Below are positions 46,776 to 55,525 of a stretch of DNA of 64,000 nt, piece by piece (the first letter of the stretch is position 1; each line of letters starts with the position of its first letter). The notes under the pieces are model-generated. The model did not search any database. It was not told the origin of the DNA and was given only the letters and a program-made list of their open reading frames with translations. Both the position numbers and the translations under genes were made by a program. The stretch is from NCBI RefSeq assembly GCF_028750675.1, contig NZ_JAQQPZ010000007.1, positions 1 to 64,000 on the forward strand, in the 5' to 3' direction. Source of the DNA: Shewanella metallivivens. Lineage in GTDB: Bacteria > Pseudomonadota > Gammaproteobacteria > Enterobacterales > Shewanellaceae.

Positions 46776-47864
46776 TTAAGCGTAACTGACACCCTTTTCT
46801 GGAAATAACCACAAATGCACAGTGACTTCATCACGGTCGTGATACAGGTGCTTACACTGCATTTTAAAGTCGATTTCGTTCTCAGTTAAAATGGTGGCCA
46901 TAGTTTCTAAAATGGTGCTCACTTCTTTGTAGCGGCTCTTCATCGGTAATTTAAGGTTAAAGATGGCTTCTTTAAACCAACCATTAATCGCCCAAGCTTC
47001 CATTAGCTCAGCAACACGCGCTGGCTTTTCAACCATGTCACACACTAACCAATAAATATTTTTACGCGGTGGCTCAAAACGAAAACCGTCGGCGCGGTAA
47101 TGTTTAACCTGACCTGTTTCCATTAATTTGGGATCCATTGGGCCGTTATCAATTGCAGCTACCATCATACCGCGGCGCACAAGTTGATATGTCCAACCGC
47201 CTGGGCAGGCACCTAAATCAACAGCGTTTAAGCCACTGCGGCAACGGGTTTCTTGCTCATCTTTGGTTAAAAACACCCCAAAAGCTTCATCAAGCTTTAG
47301 GCTTGAGCGACTCGGGGCATCAGCGGCCATTTTTAAACGAGGGATCCCCATAAAGTGCGGAGAACTATTGTTACTCAGTGAATAACCAGCATAAGCTTTA
47401 CCTGGGCCAATAAAGCACACATGAATAATAGGACGACGGTCGTTTTCAGCGCCAAGCAACGCCCCGCTCTTTTTCAAACCTTGACGCAGCGGGACAGTAA
47501 ATTTACGGCAAAATGCTGATAGCTCTTTGGCTTCATTAGTATCAGGTGTTTCGACCCGTAATTCACCACACTTAGACAACTCTGATAGCGCAGTAACGAT
47601 TGGGCTCACACGATCTTGTTCTGGCAAATCAACTAATAACTCGCTTGCGGCAAACATTTGACGGGTAAAAATGAGCGAACTTAACGCCAACTCTTTAGCT
47701 AAAGTATCCGCACCATCCTCTTCAAAACATTGATAAATAACATAAGCATCATTTACGTTGGTTTTAACAAAACCACCAACATTAAGCTCTGCAGCACGTT
47801 GTTGAATTTCTGCCGCGCAGTCTTTTTCGTAGCCTGAACGACAAAATAGAAATAGGTTTTTCAT
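46776..47864 (-). CDS. rlmM: 23S rRNA 2'-O-methyltransferase RlmM (C2498)
   Basis: Methylates C2498 in the peptidyl-transferase region of 23S rRNA. It has 362 residues, the family length. The N-terminal THUMP-like region (about 1-170) precedes the Rossmann domain with VDLGACPGGWTYQLVRRGM as the SAM site and LVCDMVEKP and FNLKLPMKSRY as catalytic-lysine strands. Order gcvA, (hydrolase), DUF423 and rlmM on one strand mirrors E. coli gcvA-ygdD-rlmM. Confidence 0.95.
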   Translation of the reverse strand: MKNLFLFCRSGYEKDCAAEIQQRAAELNVGGFVKTNVNDAYVIYQCFEEDGADTLAKELALSSLIFTRQMFAASELLVDLPEQDRVSPIVTALSELSKCGELRVETPDTNEAKELSAFCRKFTVPLRQGLKKSGALLGAENDRRPIIHVCFIGPGKAYAGYSLSNNSSPHFMGIPRLKMAADAPSRSSLKLDEAFGVFLTKDEQETRCRSGLNAVDLGACPGGWTYQLVRRGMMVAAIDNGPMDPKLMETGQVKHYRADGFRFEPPRKNIYWLVCDMVEKPARVAELMEAWAINGWFKEAIFNLKLPMKSRYKEVSTILETMATILTENEIDFKMQCKHLYHDRDEVTVHLWLFPEKGVSYA

Positions 47865-47961
47865 TTGGAGCCTTTGCGTAAGGATGATCGCGTTAATCGC
47901 GAGACAATAATCCCACTATTATACCCAAAAAATCACAAGGAAGGAGAATTTAGCCGCGGTA

Positions 47962-48342
47962 TTATTTGACGACTTTTGATTGCCAAATTGCGACAGCAAA
48001 TAACAGCCAACCCATCAAAAAACACAAACCACCTAAAGGCGTAATAGGTCCAATCCATTTCGCACCAGTAAAAGCATACAAATAAAGCGAACCTGAAAAC
48101 AACACAATCCCAGCAATAAAACTGTAAGCCGCCCAGCTAAGTAGTTTTGAGGTAATCCAATGGCCAGAAAAGGCTAACGCAATAAGCGCAAAGGTGTGGT
48201 AAAACTGATAGTCGACTCCAAGCTTAAAGATACTCACAAGTTCTGCTGGGGCAATCGATTTAAGCCCATGGGCCCCAAATGCACCGAGCGACACAGCTAA
48301 AAAGCCACTCAAAGTTGCCAGTAATAATAATCCTTTGTTCAT
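47962..48342 (-). CDS. DUF423-family membrane protein (YgdD-like)
   Basis: Small integral inner-membrane protein of 126 residues with about four hydrophobic helices: LLLATLSGFLAVSLGAFGAHGL, a helix around FYHTFALIALAFSGHW, AAYSFIAGIVLFSGSLYLYAFTG and TPLGGLCFLMGWLLFAVAIW. The GAFGAHGLK motif defines DUF423. Function unknown. Start at ATG 48342 with AAGG nine bases upstream; the GTG at 48351 would overlap that site. It follows the hydrolase gene by about 21 bp. Confidence 0.88.
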   Translation of the reverse strand: MNKGLLLLATLSGFLAVSLGAFGAHGLKSIAPAELVSIFKLGVDYQFYHTFALIALAFSGHWITSKLLSWAAYSFIAGIVLFSGSLYLYAFTGAKWIGPITPLGGLCFLMGWLLFAVAIWQSKVVK

Positions 48343-48363
48343 TTCACTCACCTTATTGAATGC

Positions 48364-49077
48364 CTAAATAACCTTTGACTCTAAAAATTGGCAAATACTA
48401 TCGCAGGCCTGCTGTAAATTACCTTCTAATGTATAACCCGAAGACTTGCGTGGCTGTAAACTATGGTCTCCATCACCGATCCAACTGATCGTTGTGTTGT
48501 CGGATAATGACCAAGAAGGCACTTGTTCACGGCCACCAAACTTATCGCGCTCACCTTGAACGATTAGTAATGGTAATGGATTAGTTTGTATCGGTGATAA
48601 ACGCGGCTCGCCACCTTTTAACGGAATAAAGGGATAACCGAGGCACACTACAGCACAAATGTTCGTCGCAACCTCTTTAGCTTGAGCGGATAAAAATGCG
48701 TGCTCAGAGCTGGTTAATATCGCCGACATTCGCCCACCCATCGACTTACCCATTAACACTATTCGTTTAGGATTTATCAGTCCTTGCGTTATTTTTTCTG
48801 CCACATCGAGTAATACCTGCTCAAAATGATTGAGTAATTTAGGCGCTCGGTCAGGAGGACGACGCTTACCATCTTGCATGTTGGCTTGCATATATAAAAA
48901 GTTAAAACGATATACTTGAAAACCCGCATTAACCAGTAACTCACTCATATTGACCATGAACTCATGATGCATATTGGCGCCTGCGCCATGCGCAAAAATA
49001 ATCAAGGTGTCGCTTTGTGGACCTTGTAAGATAAAGTCTTGTGCGGGTTCGATGTGATTATCCGGTAAGCAGTTCAC
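48364..49077 (-). CDS. Alpha/beta-family hydrolase, unknown substrate
   Basis: 237-residue cytoplasmic hydrolase of the dienelactone/esterase-like alpha/beta fold. LIIFAHGAGANMHHEFM is the oxyanion-loop region, LMGKSMGGRMSAIL the nucleophile elbow (G-x-S-x-G), and VQGERDKFGG with GDGDHSLQP supply Asp and His. I choose the GTG at 49077, which has GAGGAG 7 bp upstream; it overlaps the end of gcvA by 20 bp, so the two are translationally linked. A TTG at 49095 is the alternative. Substrate cannot be read. Confidence 0.85.
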   Translation of the reverse strand: MNCLPDNHIEPAQDFILQGPQSDTLIIFAHGAGANMHHEFMVNMSELLVNAGFQVYRFNFLYMQANMQDGKRRPPDRAPKLLNHFEQVLLDVAEKITQGLINPKRIVLMGKSMGGRMSAILTSSEHAFLSAQAKEVATNICAVVCLGYPFIPLKGGEPRLSPIQTNPLPLLIVQGERDKFGGREQVPSWSLSDNTTISWIGDGDHSLQPRKSSGYTLEGNLQQACDSICQFLESKVI

Positions 49078-49969
49078 TGCGAGACTCCTCAGCAAACATA
49101 TCGACCATCCATTCTCTAAACGCCGAAATCTTACCTATTTCAGAATGATTTTGTTGGCACACCAAGTAATAAGCATCTTTACTTACGAGCACTTCAGAGA
49201 ACGGGCAAATCAAGCGACCCGCTTTAATGTCTGGCCTTGCCAACACACTGTAACCTAATGCAACCCCCTGGCCGTGTGCCGCGGCTTGCAGCACCAGTGA
49301 TGAGTGGCTAAAGATAGGTCCCTGATTAACATTAATATCAGTCACACCACATTGCCTAAACCACGCTTGCCAATCTTGACGACTCGAATCATGCAGTAAA
49401 GTATGAAACTTTAAATCACTGGGTTGGCTTAATGGTTTTGGGCCATTTAGCAATAATGGTGAGCATACGGGGATCAGCACTTCGTTACGTAATTTATCAG
49501 CACGCAAACCAGGCCAGTTACCTTGACCATAATAAATGGCCACATCAACATCGTCGGTTAATGAGTTAGTGTCACTGTCGACAGCTTTAATTCTAACGTC
49601 AATGTCAGGATTTTTTTCGCTGAATTTAGCTAATCTCGGCACTAACCATTGAATCGCAAAACTCGGTGACATACTTACCGTTAATGACCCCACGGCACTG
49701 CGAGCAAGTAAGCGATTAGTGGCCTCACCCAGCTCAATAAAAATATCTTTAATGTCGAGAAAGTAGCTTTGACCTTCTTCTGTTAACAATAATGATCGAT
49801 TCTTACGTCGAAACAATTTTAGCCCTAAAAAATCTTCTAACGCTTTAATCTGATGACTTACCGCCGCTTGAGTCACAAACAACTCTTCTGCGGCGCGGGT
49901 AAAGCTCAGGTGTCGTGCTGCAGCCTCAAATGCTTTCACTGCATTTAACGGGGGCAATCGTCTAGACAT
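49058..49969 (-). CDS. gcvA: LysR-family regulator GcvA
   Basis: Transcriptional regulator of the glycine cleavage system (inferred by homology), 303 residues. The N-terminal winged helix is MSRRLPPLNAVKAFEAAARHLSFTRAAEELFVTQAAVSHQIKALEDFLGLKLFRR, written here in pieces: LSFTRAAEELFVTQAAVSHQ is the helix-turn-helix. The effector domain (about 92-295) has the GcvA-like SPSFAIQWLVPRLAKF. The downstream DUF423 and rlmM context matches E. coli. A Fur-like box lies 33 bp upstream of the start. Confidence 0.9.
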   Translation of the reverse strand: MSRRLPPLNAVKAFEAAARHLSFTRAAEELFVTQAAVSHQIKALEDFLGLKLFRRKNRSLLLTEEGQSYFLDIKDIFIELGEATNRLLARSAVGSLTVSMSPSFAIQWLVPRLAKFSEKNPDIDVRIKAVDSDTNSLTDDVDVAIYYGQGNWPGLRADKLRNEVLIPVCSPLLLNGPKPLSQPSDLKFHTLLHDSSRQDWQAWFRQCGVTDINVNQGPIFSHSSLVLQAAAHGQGVALGYSVLARPDIKAGRLICPFSEVLVSKDAYYLVCQQNHSEIGKISAFREWMVDMFAEESRSELLTG

Positions 49970-50001
49970 AGTGATCAGTCTCTCGTTTATTGATTAGTTT
50001 T

Positions 50002-50020
50002 TCTAATGATTATCGTTATT
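50002..50020. promoter_or_regulatory. Fur-box-like sequence between gcvA and the 74-residue gene
   Basis: Read on the minus strand it matches the 19-bp Fur consensus GATAATGATAATCATTATC at 15 positions by hand count. It is 33 bp before gcvA and about 128 bp before the gene on the other strand. Regulation by iron is inference. Confidence 0.35.
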
Positions 50021-50147
50021 TTTTGTCGTTTGTAAAGAACACTGTGTTTGGTTAAATTAGCAGCATTGAAAATACAGTTGGACAATCTCTACGAGGGAAT
50101 CGGGATAGTCCGGCAAATATGAATGATTAGCCTGGAGGCTCCACCTT

Positions 50148-50372
50148 ATGTTCAACTTAAAAACTGTTTTTGCTATTACCTTAACAACGCTCATCGGTTT
50201 CTCTTCGGCGCACGCCACCGAAGTAAACGCGATTGATATGGCCGACTTACATGCAGAGTTATCACAAAGCATTGAAGCAATGAAAGTTGATATCAATGAT
50301 GATGTTAACAGCATTTTAGTTGCAGACAATGAAGAAGCACAAAAAACTTCTGAAGCAACTCAAGCAAACTAA
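50148..50372 (+). CDS. Small secreted protein of 74 residues, unknown function
   Basis: A typical signal peptide, FNLKTVFAITLTTLIGFSSAHA, is cleaved near residue 23-24. The mature part is about 50 residues, acidic and helical (LHAELSQSIEAMKVDINDDVN, EEAQKTSEATQAN), with no Cys. I do not recognise the family. The ribosome-binding site GGAGG lies at a proper distance and a terminator follows 26 bp after the stop, so the gene is likely real. It stands between gcvA and thiI, divergent from gcvA. Confidence 0.72.
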   Translation: MFNLKTVFAITLTTLIGFSSAHATEVNAIDMADLHAELSQSIEAMKVDINDDVNSILVADNEEAQKTSEATQAN

Positions 50373-50397
50373 TCGCAATTCAGTAAACAGGCACAAA

Positions 50398-50427
50398 AAA
50401 AACCGCATTAAATGCGGTTTTTTTGTG
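50398..50427 (+). terminator. Terminator of the 74-residue gene
   Basis: AAAACCGCAT / ATGCGGTTTT stem with a 2-nt loop, then T run. It also faces the 3' end of thiI. Confidence 0.9.
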
Positions 50428-50478
50428 GCTATAAATCATAGGCTAACCCACAACATTAATGGAAGGTTAGCCTCACGC

Positions 50479-51933
50479 TTACGGACGATACACTTTAACG
50501 TTAGTGTAGCCTTGCTCAATTAAGTACAACGCTTGCAGCTTACTCATGACACCACGGTCACAGTAAAGCAAATAGGTTTTGCTGTTGTCTAAATCGGCAA
50601 ACTGAGTCGCAAGTTTAAAGAATGGTATGGTTTTCACCATCACGTTATCCATTTCTAATGGCGCACGCTCTTCTTCTTCTGGTGCACGAACATCAATAAC
50701 AATCTCGCCTGACGCGACATCCTTAACGGTTTCTGTTTCTGTCACCTGTTTATTCATTTCAGCTTCAATATCACGAATATCCATCACAACTGCAGCGTCA
50801 ACAACACGATCAATTAAGTCTTCAGAGAATTTAAGTTCTTCTTTTTCAACTTTAGACAACACCGCTTTCACGGTTGGCTTTTGTGAAATAACGCCACAAT
50901 ACTCTGGAATTGATTTGGCAAAATCTTCAGTGCCGATCACACGACTTTGATTGATAATATCTTGCTTGTCCATAGCAATAAGTGGACGCAAAATCAGTAA
51001 GTCAGTACAGCGATCAATCACGTTTAAATTGGTTAAAGTTTGGCTAGACACTTGGCCTAAGCTCTCTCCCGTAACCAAAGCTTGAATTCCGAACTTATCA
51101 GCTATACGCGTGGCTGCACGCATCATCATACGTTTAAGAATGACGCCCATTTGTCCGTTATCAATCCGCTCAAGGATCTCTTGAACCACAGGCTCAAACG
51201 GAACAGAAACAAAGCGTACTTTGTGAGATTCGCCGTACTTTTGCCATAAATGGAAAGCCACTTGTTTAACCCCAATCTCGTGCTGAGCACCACCAAGGTT
51301 AAAGAAACAATAATGGGTACGCGCACCCTTTTTAATAAACTGGAAGCTCGACACACCAGAATCAAAACCACCAGAAATCAGTGATAATACGTCTTCTTGA
51401 GTCGCCATTGGGAAACCGCCTAAGCCCTCAATACGACGCTCGACCATGTATAATTTGTCTTGATCGATTTCAAGATTCACTGTTACGTCTGGATTTTTAA
51501 GCTTTACCCCTACTGCATCAGTGTGCTGATTTAAGCCACCGCCCACATAGCGTTCAACATCAATCGAGTTAAAATCATGCTTACCCGAACGCTTTACACG
51601 GACACAAAACGTTTTACCGGCAAGTTCCTCGCGGTATTTAGGTAAAACTTGTTGATAAATATGATCGACCGAATCGAAAGCGTATTCACTCACCTGTACC
51701 ACATGAGCAATACCAGGAATGCAACTTAAACGCGCGGCAAACGCATCAACGAGCTCAGGTTTATTGTCTGGCACTTTCACTAAAATTCGATCGTATAAAC
51801 GCTGTACTTTGGCATCTTCATCGACTTTTTTCAGTACATTACGAATATTGGTTTCGAGCATTTTGGTAAATCGCAGTCTTACCGACTTGCTCTTCATCAT
51901 AATTTCAGGGTACAGCTTTACAATAAACTTCAT
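50479..51933 (-). CDS. thiI: tRNA 4-thiouridine synthase ThiI (with rhodanese domain)
   Basis: Makes 4-thiouridine at position 8 of tRNA and supplies sulfur for thiamine thiazole. It has 484 residues, matching E. coli. NFLD/THUMP region (about 1-165), PP-loop ATP pyrophosphatase domain with [14 protein letters not shown] and a C-terminal rhodanese domain (about 385-484) whose active Cys is in [13 protein letters not shown]. The second catalytic Cys is in [12 protein letters not shown]. It is transcribed away from the pomAB genes' side with its own upstream gap. Confidence 0.95.
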   Translation of the reverse strand: MKFIVKLYPEIMMKSKSVRLRFTKMLETNIRNVLKKVDEDAKVQRLYDRILVKVPDNKPELVDAFAARLSCIPGIAHVVQVSEYAFDSVDHIYQQVLPKYREELAGKTFCVRVKRSGKHDFNSIDVERYVGGGLNQHTDAVGVKLKNPDVTVNLEIDQDKLYMVERRIEGLGGFPMATQEDVLSLISGGFDSGVSSFQFIKKGARTHYCFFNLGGAQHEIGVKQVAFHLWQKYGESHKVRFVSVPFEPVVQEILERIDNGQMGVILKRMMMRAATRIADKFGIQALVTGESLGQVSSQTLTNLNVIDRCTDLLILRPLIAMDKQDIINQSRVIGTEDFAKSIPEYCGVISQKPTVKAVLSKVEKEELKFSEDLIDRVVDAAVVMDIRDIEAEMNKQVTETETVKDVASGEIVIDVRAPEEEERAPLEMDNVMVKTIPFFKLATQFADLDNSKTYLLYCDRGVMSKLQALYLIEQGYTNVKVYRP

Positions 51934-52206
51934 GGGGCGTCCGCAGGCATAACAAATTCAATAGCACAGCACTTTGCAGGTACTTACTAAGTACATAGCA
52001 TGGCTAGTTCAAAGAGTTGTAACACGTTGATTATAAAATTGAAAAACAGCTTACAGATTTAGTGACTATAGATTTATGGATAAATCAGCCCCAAAAGGTA
52101 AGCAATAATTCGCGGATTATACCAAATGATGCCTATTAACCAAACACATTCACTTTTTAATCATTCATTTTGTGCATGTCGCAAATTTTACGACACATTT
52201 TTGTAA

Positions 52207-52239
52207 CAAAAAAGCGCAACCTGTGACGGTTGCGCTTTG
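52207..52239 (-). terminator. Terminator of pomAB
   Basis: On the minus strand AAAGCGCAACC / GGTTGCGCTTT with a 6-nt loop, then six T. It lies about 45 bp after the pomB stop. Confidence 0.93.
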
Positions 52240-52283
52240 CGTATGACATATAAAAGTAAGCAAGCCACTAGGCGATTAATCAT

Positions 52284-53210
52284 TTACTCTGCCACGGTTA
52301 TCTCGTTTGACTCTTTCGCTTTGCCTTGCTCAATTGAAATCTCAACACGACGATTACGTGTGCGGTTTTCATTGGTGTCATTAGGCACTAATGGTCTGTT
52401 AGAAGCCTCTCCCACTACTTTCATGCGGGTTTCATCAAACCCTGGGACTCGGCGTAACTCATCAGCAACCGCAACAGCACGCTGACTTGAGAGCTCCCAG
52501 TTTGAACTGTAAAGTTCATTGCTAATGTGCGCGCCATCTGTATGACCTGACACGGTCACGATACCGGGTACATCTTTCAATAATGCGCCAATAGAACGCA
52601 CAATAGGCTTAAACTTAGGTTGTAAGAAACCTGAACCCGACGCAAACGAGCCTTTTTCACGGATCCGAATAATAATTTGTTGCCCAAGAGATTCAATTTC
52701 GATGGCGCCATCAACTATTTCTTCATTGAGCTTTTCAGCCATCTTTTTAACTTGTTCATTAATGTTTTCTTGTGCAGATGCTGCGGCTTTTTTTACAGCC
52801 TCCGCTTCTTGCTGAGCAGTTGCAGCGGCATTGCCACCACGTTTATCACCAGATTGTTTTTGGGTACCACCCGCACTGTCTTCTTCACCGGCTTGATACT
52901 CAATGGTTGGCTGAGTCATTTCATTGGTTTGTTGGTTAATGATTTCAATTGGGGTGGGATCTGGTCTGCCCGGACGAAACTCAAGCGCAATGACAGAGGT
53001 TCCTTTCGGAATATCTTTCACTTCAACTTTGTTTTGTACACCAAACGCATATTTCATCGAGCCCGCAATTTGCTTAAACTTCATGACATCCATTTCTGAG
53101 AATGCTAACAACAATACGAAGAAGCACATCAGTAATGACATTAAGTCAGCAAAGGTTGCTAGCCACATTGGCGCGCCAGCAGGTGGACAATCACACTTGG
53201 CCTTAGCCAT
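52284..53210 (-). CDS. pomB: Na+-driven flagellar motor stator protein PomB/MotB
   Basis: Stator subunit that anchors the motor to peptidoglycan. 308 residues. The single membrane helix near 14-35, MWLATFADLMSLLMCFFVLL, holds the ion-carrying Asp22. A linker with an Ala/Glu-rich stretch (about 125-165) precedes the OmpA/MotB domain (about 185-295): VSGHTDGAHISNELYSSNWE and NRTRNRRVEI are peptidoglycan-contact motifs. Cys at 6 and 8 and the pairing with a PomA-type partner suggest the sodium-driven type. It starts 3 bp after pomA's stop; both are co-transcribed. Confidence 0.94.
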   Translation of the reverse strand: MAKAKCDCPPAGAPMWLATFADLMSLLMCFFVLLLAFSEMDVMKFKQIAGSMKYAFGVQNKVEVKDIPKGTSVIALEFRPGRPDPTPIEIINQQTNEMTQPTIEYQAGEEDSAGGTQKQSGDKRGGNAAATAQQEAEAVKKAAASAQENINEQVKKMAEKLNEEIVDGAIEIESLGQQIIIRIREKGSFASGSGFLQPKFKPIVRSIGALLKDVPGIVTVSGHTDGAHISNELYSSNWELSSQRAVAVADELRRVPGFDETRMKVVGEASNRPLVPNDTNENRTRNRRVEISIEQGKAKESNEITVAE

Positions 53211-53213
53211 GAG

Positions 53214-53981
53214 TTATTCTCCGTCCGTTGTGTCAATTACACGTTGTTTTTCAGCAAGATAATTTTTCAAGAAACCTTCAATGACTCGCGGGTTTTGACC
53301 GTCTTGTATTGCCAGAACCGCATCCATAATTAAGTTACGATTAAGCAGCTCTTCGCCCATGCGCAGTGACAGTTTATCGGCCATTGGGATTGCGATCATG
53401 TTCGCAATGATCGCGCCATAAAGTGTGGTTAACAAGGCAACAGCCATAGAGGGACCAATCGACTTAGGATCATCCATGTTTGACAGCATGGCCACTAAGC
53501 CCACAAGTGTACCAATCATCCCCATAGCAGGCGCAACATCACCCATGGCTTTAAAGATGCTGATCCCCATTTTGTGGCGTTCTTCTGTTAACGAGATATC
53601 TTTCTCAAGGGCATTACGGACTACGTCGCCATCATGACCATCAACTAACATATCGACCGCTTTTTGCATGAAGGTATTGGTGATTACCGCTTCTTCTAAC
53701 GCCAAAAAACCACCTTTACGGGCAGCGTCAGCCATGGTGACAGATTGCTCAATTAAATCTTCAGGTTTATCAATTTTAAACATAAAGGCTTTCATGCCGA
53801 TTTTAATCGAACCTAAAAATTGTTTTAGGTTGAATTTCATCATGACAACAAATAAAGAACCCATGATTACAATCAATACAGAAGGTACGTCGATAAATAA
53901 ACCGATACCGCCACTGGTCACCATAGCACCAATAATAAATGCAAACGCACCAATAATACCTATCAGGGTAGCTAAATCCAC
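53214..53981 (-). CDS. pomA: Na+-driven flagellar motor stator protein PomA/MotA
   Basis: Partner of PomB, 255 residues and four membrane helices (about 4-24, 28-50, 148-170, 182-205). DVAPAMGMIGTLVGLVAMLSNMDDPKSIGPSMAVALLTTLYGA, cited in parts, carries the conserved Pro/Thr region (APAMGMIGTLVGLV and SIGPSMAVALLTTLYG) that lines the ion path. Sodium rather than proton use is inferred from similarity to Vibrio PomA. It is the first gene of the pomAB pair; no chemotaxis or other flagellar genes are adjacent. Confidence 0.94.
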   Translation of the reverse strand: MDLATLIGIIGAFAFIIGAMVTSGGIGLFIDVPSVLIVIMGSLFVVMMKFNLKQFLGSIKIGMKAFMFKIDKPEDLIEQSVTMADAARKGGFLALEEAVITNTFMQKAVDMLVDGHDGDVVRNALEKDISLTEERHKMGISIFKAMGDVAPAMGMIGTLVGLVAMLSNMDDPKSIGPSMAVALLTTLYGAIIANMIAIPMADKLSLRMGEELLNRNLIMDAVLAIQDGQNPRVIEGFLKNYLAEKQRVIDTTDGE

Positions 53982-54348
53982 AACCTCTCCTCAATCGCAG
54001 TGATGACTCTGCTTTTTGTGCTCTGTTAAAACGGCTTAGCACGGTAAATTTGATATGCTATATCAATCGTATAATACAATCATAATGTTAATTGTTTTGC
54101 ATTGCTGCAAAAGTTTCTCAAGTCATTATGATAATCAGCAATACTTGTTTCAAGAAATCATTTTCGCCAACAATTTAAAATCTTAACTCTGTATCGGACA
54201 AAGTCGGCTCAAGTTTAGCTTGAATTTATTGTTTCTAAAAAAATTTCAATAACAAAGCGTGCTGTTGAGCAAATAACAGACGACTGTATTTGACCGATAC
54301 GCTGGGCTGATATACCTTGTCACTCGCGCAAACAAAGGAAAATTAATC
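53982..54348. other. 367-bp divergent region between pomA and xseB
   Basis: No gene seen. AT-rich, with a TTTTGCA (54095-54101) / TGCAAAA (54106-54112) inverted repeat. Holds promoters for pomAB and the xseB-ispA-dxs operon. Confidence 0.5.
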
Positions 54349-54585
54349 GTGGCTAAAAAACCAGAAAATCTCAGTTTTGAGCAATCGTTATCTGAGCTCG
54401 AAACCATTGTCGCTCATTTAGAGCAGGGTGAAGTGTCACTCGATGACGCGCTAAAACAATTTGAGCGTGGTATCAATTTGGTTCGTCAAAGCCAAACTAA
54501 GCTGGAACAAGCTCAGCAAAAAGTGTCTATTTTATTAAATGAAAATGATGCCGAACTCGCACCATTTACCGTTGAAGCTGAATAA
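54349..54585 (+). CDS. xseB: Exodeoxyribonuclease VII small subunit
   Basis: Small subunit of ExoVII, which degrades single-stranded DNA with the large subunit XseA encoded elsewhere. It has 78 residues. The family pattern LSFEQSLSELETIVAHLEQGEVSLDDALKQFERGINLVRQ is seen in parts (FEQSLSELETIVAHLEQGE, SLDDALKQFERGI). Start codon GTG with AAAGGA 9 bp upstream. First gene of the xseB-ispA-dxs operon, as in E. coli. Confidence 0.95.
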   Translation: MAKKPENLSFEQSLSELETIVAHLEQGEVSLDDALKQFERGINLVRQSQTKLEQAQQKVSILLNENDAELAPFTVEAE

Positions 54586-54621
54586 TCTCAATTCGTTAAA
54601 TTGAAGCATAGGTCTTAATAC

Positions 54622-55503
54622 GTGTTAGCTGAAGCAATCAAAACTTACCAAAAACGAGTTGATGCCATTCTTGAACAGCATTTAAATCAGCTCGATGGTG
54701 CAGCCCCTAATTTAAAAGCGGCAATGTTGCACGGCGCATTATTGGGCGGCAAACGCATTCGCCCTTTTTTAGTTTACGCTGTAGGTAACATGTTCAGTGT
54801 TAATATTAATGCCCTAGACAAAGCCGCAGCAGCAATTGAATGCATTCATGCTTATTCATTAATTCATGACGATTTACCCGCCATGGACAATGATGCATTG
54901 CGTCGCGGCCAACCTACGGTGCACATCGCATTTGATGAAGCCACCGCAATTTTAGCGGGCGATGCACTGCAAACGTTAGCGTTTGAAATCATGACATCAA
55001 TCAGTGATGATTTAACCCCAACTCAACAACTCGCCATGGTGAGAGTATTAGCAAAAGCCGCTGGGTACCAAGGTATGTGTGGCGGTCAGGCGATTGATCT
55101 TAGCGCCACGAATCACAGTATTGATCTACAACGCTTAACTGAATTACACAATAAAAAAACCGGGGCATTGATTAGCTGCGCCGTAGAAATGGCGTTAATA
55201 GCAGCTAATGCACCCGCAGAACAATATCAGCTGATGATGCAATACGCTCAAGCCTTAGGGTTAGCGTTTCAAGTTCAGGACGATATTTTAGATATAACCG
55301 CAAGCACGGAAGAGCTTGGGAAACCTCAAGGCAGTGATGAGCAATCCAATAAAAGCACCTTCCCGAAACTGTTAGGTCTTGATGGTGCAAAGGCCTGTGC
55401 GGAACAACTAATACAAGATGCACTATCAGCGCTGACTAAATTGCCATACAATAGCCAGTTAATTGCAGACTTCGCCCGTTATATTATTGAGCGAAGATTA
55501 TAA
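54622..55503 (+). CDS. ispA: Geranyl/farnesyl diphosphate synthase
   Basis: Condenses IPP with DMAPP and GPP to farnesyl diphosphate, precursor of quinones and undecaprenyl phosphate. 293 residues. The first Asp-rich motif is [10 protein letters not shown] (DDxxxxD) near residue 87, and the second is QVDDILD-like [11 protein letters not shown] near 217. GGKRIRPFL and ECIHAYSLI are also diagnostic. Start GTG 54622. It is followed by dxs with a 22-bp gap. Confidence 0.95.
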   Translation: MLAEAIKTYQKRVDAILEQHLNQLDGAAPNLKAAMLHGALLGGKRIRPFLVYAVGNMFSVNINALDKAAAAIECIHAYSLIHDDLPAMDNDALRRGQPTVHIAFDEATAILAGDALQTLAFEIMTSISDDLTPTQQLAMVRVLAKAAGYQGMCGGQAIDLSATNHSIDLQRLTELHNKKTGALISCAVEMALIAANAPAEQYQLMMQYAQALGLAFQVQDDILDITASTEELGKPQGSDEQSNKSTFPKLLGLDGAKACAEQLIQDALSALTKLPYNSQLIADFARYIIERRL

Positions 55504-55525
55504 TAAAGAGTCAGAATATCTCGCT

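Noticed and set aside
52677..53099. 140-codon plus-strand frame opposite pomB
   Set aside because: Antisense shadow of a well-supported gene with low-complexity Phe/Leu-rich translation.
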